Shown here: positions 24,501-36,500 of the stretch, piece by piece
Position numbering within the stretch: position 1 is the first letter of the stretch
How the letters are laid out: every line of letters begins with the position of its first letter
Origin: Triplophysa rosa
Lineage: Eukaryota > Chordata > Actinopteri > Cypriniformes > Nemacheilidae
Length of the DNA stretch: 64,000 nt
Direction: 5' to 3'
NCBI RefSeq assembly: GCF_024868665.1
Contig: NC_079894.1
Span: forward strand, 9,075,737-9,139,736
Program-made: the position numbers and the translations under genes
The notes under the pieces: generated by a model
What the model was told of the DNA's origin: nothing
The model's input: only the letters and a program-made list of their open reading frames with translations
Databases searched by the model: none

Positions 24501-27500
24501 TCAAAACACAATATTTCTTCAAAATATCTTTGTTTGTGTTCTGCAAAAAATAGAAAGTCATACCGGTTTGGAATGACATAAGAGCAAATAATTAAAAATC
24601 ACTTTAAGCTGCATTTTTTTGTTAAGGGACATACAGTTAATTCATTAATTCATCCACTACAGCATCCAGTTTCTGTGCACCTGCGGTTCTTTCTTTAGCA
24701 TAAAGGAAATGTTTCGCTCTGGGGAGTGGGATTCACCCATAGGCTAAATAAAAAAATCATTATGACTTTATGAGGGGTATACATTTTAACAGTATAGAAA
24801 TAAAGTAAACACTCAAAACTCATTATCTCTTTTATCAACACCTATTTCTGTTGTGACCTCAAGGAGACTTCACATTTGAATATCATTAGGACTTTATATT
24901 CTACATATACACTACATTCGAATGTCCTTAAGATTGCATCTGTGTGTGTTCTACTATTAACATCAAGAGAGAACTACACATTGTGTGATGTTATTATGTG
25001 CCAATATAACACAAAGCACAAAGACTGAATGCTCCGTTCTTTGACTTCTACAACATCATCCTGCTTCTTCCAGACCTATCTGACAATTCAACTCGCCTCC
25101 TTAACAATGGAAAGATGTCGTACAGGAAATAAAAAGAAAACCACCTGCCACTAAACATCAGCGTGATAAAGGATCATGTGCCATACCCACAGTGTGTTTT
25201 GACTCTGTGATTTGTTGGGAGAGTTACACTAGCTGAGGTAATTCTAACTTCAGGATCAAAGTAAAAAAGAAAGGTCAATCCATTACTGAACTCACTAGAA
25301 GCTGAGGATAGGGTGAGAATTGAAGTCCATTTATTTACAACTCTGCACATCCCTCACAGTGTCTTATCTTGGGGCACCTTAAACCGCAGATGTATTGTCT
25401 GCCTTTGGGGCTCTGGGAAAACAATCCTTCCCAGCCTGTTTAAATCCTGGCTGTGTCTCGAATGACACTGCAGAAGAACGTTTGTTGAGAGTATTTCCAA
25501 ATAATGCAATTTTTTTGTGATTTGCCTTGCTGGCTAATGGAAATGCAGTGTATATATACAATGCCCTACCCTTGGTAAATACGAGCAAAGAAGGCTGTAA
25601 AAAAATCTGCATTGTTTCTCCTTTTGATTAAAAAAAAATATCTACAATATTCCAGTAAAACAATTTGAAGTGGGGGGAACATCACATTATGATTTTTTTT
25701 CTCTAATACACCTTGGTCACAATTATTGGCACCCTTAGAAATTGACTTGTTGAACAGTGAACATATGGTTAAAATATGTGTTAAAAACACCCTGGTCAGA
25801 AAACAATGTGTTTATTGCACCCAAGCATGTGACAGTGGAACATAAAAAAACTAAATGCTGCCACTATGTGGCGACAGAGGGACGAGTTTAGAAACTGTAC
25901 ACAGATTTGAATGAAAATATTGCTGCCTTTTCTCTTTGCGTATGTTAAAATAAATATTTATGTTTTTCTTAGCACAAGCCTCGGTTATGTGATCTGGTAT
26001 TTGCAGTCTGTACCATCAGTGTACTATAGTATTAATACACTGACATCATGTTTATCGTATACTGTACCATTAAAACCAGTAGTTTTTGTTTTGCTTTTTT
26101 TGTTTTAATATGTATTCCAGACTCACCTGTGGTTTTTCCATTCCTGAAAGAACATCCTGAACTCTCTTTGCTTCTGAATCATGATCTGTAGACCAGAGAG
26201 GGAGAGAAACAAAAGCATGTCATTCAGCTATGATCCAGCAGAGGGCAGCTTTAAAACACAAACAGAGCATTACCAGCTAGTAAACTTTCACAGGTCACAG
26301 ACTTCTTAGAAAAAGAAAATAAACGCAGTTGAGCGGGAAACAGCAAACACTGTGTTGAAAGTGCCAAACGGATAAACAGTGTCCATCATTTGCCTTCTGT
26401 CAATTTTTTGGACAAAATGGCACTGTGAAATATTTCATTACGAAAGAGCAGCCCTCCGACACACATTTTGTAGTCAGGGCACACAAGTTCTTTGGTTATG
26501 TTTTGTCTTCATAGTGAATCGTATCTGTAACTCGTACACGACTCCAACATCAAACTGAAATCTGCACATGAAAAATTACCTCAAAGATTAAACCTTTAAA
26601 GGGATAGTTCACCAAAAAAATGGAAATTCTGTCATCATTTACTCACCCTCAAGTTGTTCCAAAACGGAACACAAAAGAAGATATTTTGAAGAACTTGGGA
26701 AACTAAACCGTTCTGGGGCACCATTCGCTAGTAGTTTTTTCTCTAATATGGAAGTCTATAGTGCCCTAGTTTTGTTTGGTTACAAACATGATTCCAAATA
26801 TCTTTCTTAAGTGTTCAGCAGAACAACGAAATTTATATAGATTTGGAACAACTTGAGTAAATGAAGACAGAATTTTCATTTTTGGGTGAACTCTTCCTTT
26901 AAATCTTTACAGGTTGTGTGGTTATCTGCCAAACACATCTGGCCATCGCGGTACTCTATAGCTTTCCATTGACTTGTATTACACTCACCTACTGATATTT
27001 TCTTACCCCTAAATTAAATCACAGATACATTTTGGAATTTTTAGTTTCCACATGAGCATCTCTAAATAGGATTTTCCCACACCTCTCTCTCGCTCTCTGC
27101 TCTTGGTGTTGTAAATCATTGTGCATATGGGGGAGTGTGTGTGTGTGTGTGTGCGTGTGTGTGTGTGTGTGTATGAGTGTGTGTGGCTTTTTTCAAATCC
27201 ACAAAATTCCCTTTTTTTGATAAGGGTTTTAGACAAGTGAGAGTGGATAATACAGAACTCAGAGCGGCACTTCCATTTCTGAGTATCAGCATGATATCAT
27301 ACTTTACTGATGTCCCAATGTCAAAATATACTCTTTACACCACTATACATTCAACGTTTTTAACCTCAGACTGATGGAAATGTTGAGGGGCATGTTATTT
27401 GTCATCGACCCAAATACACTACATGTGTGTGATTGATGTGTATTTATTTCTCAAACAGCGTGCATGCTGGGAGTTCACAGGGTTTTTGACTCTTGCGTGT

Positions 27501-30500
27501 CATGGCAACAGTAATGTCATACACAGTCAACTAAACATGACCTCGAGAGGCAGGCAAATGGAACACAGGGTTGCCCAGAAGCCAGAAAGGCTTACTAATG
27601 TAATCTATCATTGTGTGACAGACGTAGTTATAACTGAGAAGTGATGAATATTGAATAATTAGATACTGTAGATGTGGAAAAATGAGTCTGAGAATACAAT
27701 AAAAATATGACCTACGGGTCCAGTGTGCAATTTTTTGGAGGCTCTATTGACAGAAATGCAATATAATATAGGTGTATAAAGAGCTTACATAATAAAGCGT
27801 TATGTTTTAATTCCCTTAGAATGAGCTATTTCTATCTACATACACCACGGGTGTTTCAACAGTAGCCCTAAATAGACAAACTGCTCTAAAGATTGCGTTT
27901 TGAAAATACGTCATCTCTTTCGACAAAAGCAAAAAAAAACTTGACACATCTTAGTCCTGTGTCAGCCACCGCAGTGCTTCAAAAAGGAGGGGTGAGCAGT
28001 GGAGTGAGCCGTTGGTTGCAATTCACAACCTCACCACCAGATGTCGCTAAAATCTCCACATTGCTCCTTTAAAATCCAAGCTAATTAAAACCTAGAAATA
28101 AAGTTTGGAATTTAAAAAAGCAAAGGAGTTACAATATTTAGGTATTCAATCAAGTAAGTTTGGATTAACTCTGGGGTTAAAAATAAAATCATTTTGTCTT
28201 CACTCAAAACAAAACTGCATGGCTGCTGTCAATCATGCGCTCATCCACCATCATGCCCATATTCGTTTCACTGCTGCCAAGCACATCACTCGACTTTCCA
28301 AAGCTTTACATCCATTTCTCACGCATGCCGTCGCTATAGGGAGCCGTACCGCCCTCTCTCTCTCTCGCCCTCCTGCTACGTTCTGAATAACTGCTGCTCC
28401 TCAATACATACATGAAAACAAACAGAGAAGTTAAGAGGGGAGGAAAGAAACTAACATCTCCCGTTTTACAAGGCAAGACGCTGTTATTGGTCTGAAGCAT
28501 GCTGAACAGGTTCATTTCCTTCTTTTCTGGGTCTCTCTAGATATCTGAGGTGGAGAGGTGTGTCTGACTTTAATTACGGAGTGAGGTCACAGACAGGCGA
28601 GCGGTAAAGGGGTGGAGGGGACACGGTGTGTAAAAAAGAAATCGAAGGAAGGTAAAGACAGAGCGGCCACATATGAACGACAGAACTGGAGTTGAAGGAA
28701 TTTGAATGGAGAAAAAAGGCCAAGGCAAGCAGCTGTTTTTCAGAGTACTGCAGCAAACTTTGCTTGAGGAAATCATGCAGATTGTTGAGGAACGGTGGGC
28801 GACATCTGGCAGACAATGAAGCGAGTGGGAAAAAACACTCTTGGCCACCACACAGCAATCCTGTAGCAAGCACCCTAGCATCACGAAAAAGTAGAAAATA
28901 TTTTGGGAAATGTAAATAAAGAAGTGTATTTGTTTAGTGTGTGATGTTATCCTGAGGGTCAAAGGTCATGAACTAGGTCATGGGAGAGCTCACATTTGAC
29001 CCTGCCACACTGTTCAAACCCTTACAGAAATGTCTGGGAAAACTACGACAGGTGTGTTTTTTCTACATGAACGAAAGCATACACAAGAGGGGTTCTGGTA
29101 AACATCCAAAAACTGAATTTGCAGACTATTAAAAAAGCAAGAACACCCACAGAGCTGCAGATGCCAAAAAGTCCAGGCGGTAACTCCACCCACGCGTCTG
29201 TGTGTGTGCGTTCGTTTTTGAATGCTGGTGCTAAAGCAGTAGATGTACTGCAGACAAACAGCACACACATGCTAACATTCTGAAAAGCAGTTACTGAGAA
29301 CTTTGTGTGTCAGTATCAGTGATCAGTCAGACTAAAACATGTATCACAGTCCCAAATTCCATTAGCAGAGCTGGTTTGTTTGTTTATTTTGAGATTAAAG
29401 CCTCTTGGAGCTTTTTTCATGCGACTCGCACTAAAATAAAGAGCGCTTTTGTGGACTCGTTCATCTTTAGGCACGCACGCTCATGCTCATTTCTGCCACC
29501 TGGTGGGAAGAGACAGAATTAAGCATTCAATGAATGCATTCATTAAACAGACTACACGACCAAGAGGGGTATTGTGAGACTATACAAGAAAACAGGAAAA
29601 ATGAGCAATAGCTTAACAAAAATATGATTTAGAATGACAGAAATTGAGATCGTGATGATAGCTAAATACTTTTCAAAATACACCAAATATGTTAAAAATA
29701 GATATTATTTAAAGGCAGGAACGCAGGAAGAATGAAAGCGGCCAAATAAAATGCTAAAAGAAATCTTTATTACACAGATCTGTGCAGAAAATATTTCACT
29801 AATGATGGGGTGGTGAGGGAGCAAGATTGCAACTCCCAACCATTCTCATCTCAGAATAGCACACATTCCATCAGTTCAACAGCTGGCTGTCTAATCCCTT
29901 TCTCACAAAGCGACCTGAGAACCACAGTCATAGCCTCATCACACACACACGGGTTTTACCCACAATGGCCATCTATCTACTCATCTACCTATACATTCAT
30001 CTGTCCACCGTTTTTCATTTTTTCAAAAACTCCCTGAAATCACCACACTTCCGCTATTTTGTAAATAGATTATTTACAGGGTTCACTTACTTTTTCTAAC
30101 CAACACTGAATGTTGACATGGTACGTTTAATAAAGACTTACTTTTGGTCAAATGTTATGGTCATTTTATGCAAAAATGCATGGCAAATTAAAAGAGTTCA
30201 TTTGCAAAAACAGATAACTTGGCTTTTAAATTTTGTCAGAAATCTTGTTTTTTATTGCGTTATGTTTTTTTTGTATTAGTTAGCTGTGTTTTAGTTATTA
30301 TTACTTAAAACAATCCAACTGCAGCTTGATTGATATTGCTTGGAATGAACAGTAAAAAACCTGAATATTGAAATGATTATATACATAATGATATTCATAC
30401 TGTATATCTATGTATTCCATATCCTTTTTACACGTAACAATAGCAGTACACTGCCCACATAGTTGAACACCAGACAAACCTGATCAGCCTGAAAAGCTGT

Positions 30501-33500
30501 AGAGTCTGAAAGTATGAGCAAACTATAATGTATAAATGTTAGCCCCTCTTTGATTTGTTATAAATGGCAAAAGGAGACGTCGAGAATGTCTAACTGTCAG
30601 CTACACTGTTATTTACTTTCATTTTCAGAGACTGGAATCCTCCAGTCCCATCAGTAGGATGGATGCTTGTGAATGCTTCAGGACGGCCAAGCAGGTCTCA
30701 GTCTCTCCTTTAGTGCTTTAGCTCTGCGTCCAGTTATTTCTAGAAAGACCCTCAATAGTATTCGCAGCAGATACATGTCCTCTCTTTTGCCTAAAGGACA
30801 CCCACTTATCTCGCACCATTTCGCGCTACAGACACGATGCCTCAAATCACGTGGCTCAATTTGACAAAATGACCAAAAAACTCATAGTATTCATCAAGAG
30901 ATGCCCACCTGGCGATCATTCTCATGAAAAATCTAGCTGTTAATAACATTATGTAATGATGTCTTTGTGTAAAGTTCAAAGGTTATAAACACTCCACCTT
31001 TGTAACACGGTTTCAACTGTGTGCGTAATTGATAAACTAATGTTTTCTTTCATTTTCGTGTTCAGTGCGCTAGCTCCACGTCTCCAGCTATCTCCAGAGG
31101 GACTCTCAGTGGCATTCGCTCACACCAGAGATGCATGGCTTAACCGCTGCCAAGCAACGCAGGGATAAGCCAGCGCTTCCTGGAAGAGAACTGCAAAGAA
31201 TGGAGTGTGTTGGCAGTGTAGAGTAAGGAGGAATAGAGGGGAAAATGAGAGAGCCGGGCCTACAATGATGGAGTGAAAGAAACAGGAGCTGCAGAGAGAC
31301 TGATCTGGACTGAGCCCAGGCAGTGGCACAGATGCCAGTTTAATGCTACTTTTTGTTTTCTTTTTCCTCCCTCTATTGAAAGAGAACAAGACATCTCCTA
31401 GGAGGTAGAGTCGGAGGAAAACGATAAATGAAACAATAGAACTGCAACTAGTCATTACATGAGTACCACCACAACACTAATAGCTCTGGAACAGACAAGG
31501 AACTTAAAAGTAGGGTGCAAAATAAGGCACGAGACGTAAAGTCTTTCGAAAAAACAAACACACCATAGTGGTTTAACTTCAATATGTATGACTATTACAT
31601 ACAAAAATCTCTTTTAAGGGGGAATGCAATACAGATATTCCATGTGTTCACAACAGAGTACTTTTTCATGTCAGGCTTATTTAACTCAACTCAACTCAAC
31701 TCAACTCAACATTATTTATATAGCGCTTTTTACAATTTTCATTGTTACAAAGCAGCTGTACATAAGACATAAGCATTGACTATATGCAAAACAATTAAAG
31801 TTGTACCTGCAAAAACAAGAAAAATGTGAAAACAAAGAAGACAGACATACCCACATACAAAACACTCCACACACACAATACGCACACGTACTAACACACA
31901 TACACACACACACAAACGCGCACACACTTACACAGACAAGTACGCGTACAAAAACTCTAATCGAGAAAAAAAACCTCAGGGGAACCCAGGCCCAACCAGG
32001 GGATTCCAGTTCCCCTCTGGCAAAAGCTGCTGCCAAAAGTATTTAAGTATTTATCGCTACTTAAAGGGATAGTTCACCCAAAAATGAATATTCTGTCATC
32101 ACTTACTCACCCTCTTGTCATTTCAAACCTGTGTGACTGTCTTACTTCTGCAGAACACAAAAGAAGATATTTTGAAGAATGTTGGTAAACCAAACAACGG
32201 CAGCACCCATTAACTTGCATTGGTTTTGTGTCCATACAATAAACGTTAATGGGTCCCATCGTTGTTTGGTTTACCAACATTCTTCAAAATATCTTCTTTT
32301 GTGTTCTGCAGAAGAAAGAAAGTCATTAAAGTTTGAAATGACAATAGGGTGGGTGAGTGAGTAAAAGATGACAGAATTTTCATTTTCGGGTGAACTGTGC
32401 CTTTAAGTTTAGAGTTTAACATGTCTAATATATCTCAGCACATTGGATTTGTCATCTATAACACTTTCGAGTATTCACAGGATACAAAAGTATACAGTTT
32501 TCCTGGAAAGTGCCAGAAACACTCTGTGTGTTGTTCCACTGAAACGGTTTGTGCCTTGTGTTACTGTAAGAGCCGTAAGAGGGACTTCCCAGAAAAAAAC
32601 ACACAATGTTGATTTTGGCCCAGCGTTCAGTGCTGTCTGTGGCAGCCTAACCAGACTTTTAAAAACCTCCTGCTATTGAACGCCTTGAACAACTTATATT
32701 GCCATCATGATAGGTGACAGTTCTAGCACTCCAATTGTAAATGGCAAAATAAGCATGTGTAAATAATGGAAAGGTCATGTTTAAATGGACGGTGAGTTGG
32801 CATTCGGTAAGCAGCTCTTATCTGGTCTTGACCTTCTCATCTGATTTGGTTTCCCAGAGTTGCGTCACCTAGTTGCTCGCTATCAAATTGACCGGAGGGC
32901 ATAAACTCTATGACTCATGTGATATGATAGAGCGTATGTGAGAGACGGAACTGTTACCATTGTGGCAGTGACGCAAAGCCAAGATGGAGGATTAGGGAAC
33001 ATCTGTTACTTCTGGTCGGTAATGACGGAGGGCAAGCACACGGCTGGAGGAAGAGCTCAGCGCCAAAGAGGAGCAAAAAAGAACATCTGTTTCTGCTCGA
33101 GTCCATGCAAACATGCGAGGAGAGTCGGCGACAGAGAGGAGTTAAGGTTGAAATGCTATAAGCCTGAGACTGTGAGAAGGTTTGGGGGGGTTAATCCAAT
33201 GGCCGGTCTTTCTTGGCACACGGGCTTAGCCTCAGTCTAATCTAGTTAATGAAGGAAGAGGCACAAAAATCCTGCAGTTGAGGAACTAAAGAGCCGATGG
33301 GCCGCAGGATGTGGTTTCCTGCATTATGTAATAGATCTTCATGAGCGGAGGAAAGCGTGCTCGGGCCCACGGGGCGGTTTGAGCAAAGAGCGTCCAGGCG
33401 AGGTGCAGAAGAAGAGAGGCTGAGTTGTTTTCACAGCTCCAGCTGCGTCTGCTAGCCAGGCCTGGACCTTCGAGCTGCTATGCCAACAACAAAATATGTT

Positions 33501-36500
33501 AGACAGCTGGAATGTCTGCCCTTTTGTTGTCTGTCGGTGTCTTTCTCTCTTCGCTTTTTAGTCTGATCTCACTTTTGCGAGTTGCTTTTTTTAACCTGAT
33601 CTCCGGCGTGACATGGGGAGCCATGTAGTTTGCATGTGCGGTCATGATGATTTATGCTTTGGGAGAAGTGAAGCGCAGATGGCCATCTAGACCTCTGTAA
33701 GTGAAATGAGCGAGATGCTTCGGTGTTCCGTTTCAAACCGGTTTTGTTTTATATAATCTGAACAGCAAAATCAGGCCATAAAATCTGGTTAACAAACCCA
33801 ACCTAAACAAGACACACATAGTACGTGATCTGAAATCTGATAAATCAGTTTTTCTTGAAATGTGGCTCATACTGAACTGGATTGTAGGTACTTTTGTTCA
33901 CCATTTGGGACATGACATGTCAAAAATCATCTAATATACAGAAAACAATGAATGAACAAACGAATTTGTGGTTTTGAACATAGTAACAGACCTCTATTGT
34001 TTATGTTCTCATACAGTATGTAGGGTCTGCGTCCAAACCACAGTGAGATTACATAGATAGACATGAACCTTTTTTCCACATTGATGTTACATTACTCTCA
34101 CCCTCTAAGCCTCTTGGCATCGTGCTGATGCTTACACTGCAACAGCAACCCATGTAGATACACCAGATACTGACTACACAAAGGATGAGCTTTCTTCACT
34201 TGCAGAATGACATTGAGAACGGTCGGCGCTAAGGAGCGGATTTGAAAATCAAATTTGTGTGCAGCATCTCATCCACTTGGCCTACTTCGGCTATAGCTAG
34301 GGCTGTCATGATTATGAAATTTGGCTGACGGTTAATTGTCTAATAAATCATTGCAATTATGATGATTAATTGTCTGTTTTAGAGCTTTGAGTTTTAATTC
34401 TCATACGTTTTTTATTCATCTTTAAAACAACCATATTGTTCTGAATATAAAGACTATGTTCTTTTTCTTGGAAATGCATAGGAAAAAATTGGGTCATCAT
34501 ACTTTTAGGCTTTTACCTGTCAATAATACAATCGCCAAATACTTGTAAATTAAGTAAATTGATCAGGAGTGAATTGAAGCCACCATTAAAATGCTATCAG
34601 TCATAGAAAAGCTTCTAGTCTGTTTTTTTCTCACTTGCGAGACTACAATAAACGTTTACTTCTCTGTTAATGAGATTTTGGTAGACTGGTTTTCAAACTG
34701 AAATAATATTAAATTGTGCTGCAGGTTATTTTCATGGTATATGCTTTAGTTTTTTTTAAAGTGATTGTGTTGTGGTGGTACATTTGACAAGTATTACCAT
34801 GCTTTAGTTACAATATATACAATAAAATATGCAATATGCAGATGCGCTACAGCTCCCCCTAGTGTCTTCTATAGAGATGTGCAATAATTGCGATGATCTG
34901 AAACCATCGCGATGAGGTCAAACAATCACGATGAGACAATTATTTAATAATCGTGACAGCCCTAGCTATAGCTTAAGAATCCTTAAGCCATTTTTAAATA
35001 CACACCGTGGAAAAAATTAACCCTCCTGTTATGTTTGGGGTCAAATTGACCCCAAAGCTACTTTTAATTTTTTTTTAAATATGCTAAATACATATGTAAA
35101 ACTTGATTCTTTCTGACTTTTTCTAATTTCATTAAAATAGTTCATAGACATGTTCATCTTATGTTACAGAGTTTTCAGAATGTCTGTACACATTTAAACC
35201 TAATCGTTTAATTTTGACCCCAAGTTCTTTTTATTCTTAACTTTCTATGCTAAATATTTTTTTGTTTTATTTTACCTTTTCCTGATGAATCTCTCTTGCC
35301 AACATAAGTAAAATATTAGTTTTAGTTTGTACTTATCGTATCAAACATCAGAAACACACGCGCGCACACACACACACACACCCCCACAGACACACACACG
35401 CACACACAACACAACACCAACCAACAAAACACACACACACACCACACACACATCTGCACACAGATTCCCAGTAGCAAAAAAAGTACTAACTATTGTGAAA
35501 TTGTATTTAGTGTTCAGTTTACATATACAATTTTGCATTTTGGTGGATCTTTTTATTCAAAATGACTGGCAGTGAACAGGGTATACTGCAGTGTAGGGAC
35601 CCATGACCGATGCTCTATTCAACTGAGAAAACAGGAAAACTTTTGAAGCTGTTGAATGTTGTTTTTTTGTGGTGTATATCTATACATATGTATAGCCTAT
35701 ATACAGAAGTGTTTCTGTAGCTCAGTTGGTAAAGCATTAGCATTGCAAAGGTCATTGGTTCAAAAGCCAGGGAACACGTATTCCTGTATAAAACAATGTA
35801 TACTGTAGATACAGTATACAAATAATGTATAGCTTGAATGCATTTACCCTTTGAAAAAAACTTGCAACAAATGTAATAAATGTTAATATTATCCTAAATA
35901 TTCTATAAATTCATGTGGTCGCAAAATGCTGCTTTTTCTAGGTAAACGCAACAGGTTACATGTAGAAAAAAATGTATTATAAAATTAAAGAAATATGAAA
36001 AAGCTGTGTTTTTTCTTAATATGTATATTGTAGGTAGGTTAATTGTGTAAGATAATAAACAAAATAAAACTTTTCTTTTGAGCAATTTTGTATACACTCA
36101 CCTAAAGGATTATTAGGAACACCATACTAATACGGTGTTTGACCCCCTTTCGCCTTCAGAACTGCCTTAATTCTACGTGGCATTGATTCAACAAGGTGCT
36201 GAAAGCATTCTTTAGAAATGTTGGCCCATATTGATAGGATAGCATCTTGCAGTTGATGGAGATTTGTGGGATGCACATCCAGGGCACGAAGCTCCCGTTC
36301 CACCACATCCCAAAGATGTTCTATCGGGTTGAGATCTGGTGACTGTGGGGGCCATTCTAGTACAGTGAACTCATTGTCATGTTCAAGAAACCAATTTGAA
36401 ATGATTCGAGCTTTGTGACATGGTGCATTATCCTGCTGGAAGTAGCCATTAGAGGATGGGTACATGGTGGTCATAAAGGGATGGACATGGTCAGAAACAA

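Noticed and set aside
25700..25810. Tc1 transposon end (CACAATTATTGGCACCC)
   Set aside because: Only one short fragment and no partner end or transposase, so it was left as a remark.
28570..28962. 130-aa and 99-aa overlapping minus-strand ORFs
   Set aside because: Two frames are open over the same DNA, with no domain and no exon context.
31716..32046. ORFs on both strands over the CA-rich tract
   Set aside because: Cys/Val and His/Thr repeats from microsatellite DNA, with no protein.
35716..35790. tRNA gene (GTAGCTCAGTTGG and GGTTCAA boxes)
   Set aside because: The stems pair poorly, and the sequence following it matches the SINE body seen at 14946-15085. It is a SINE head.
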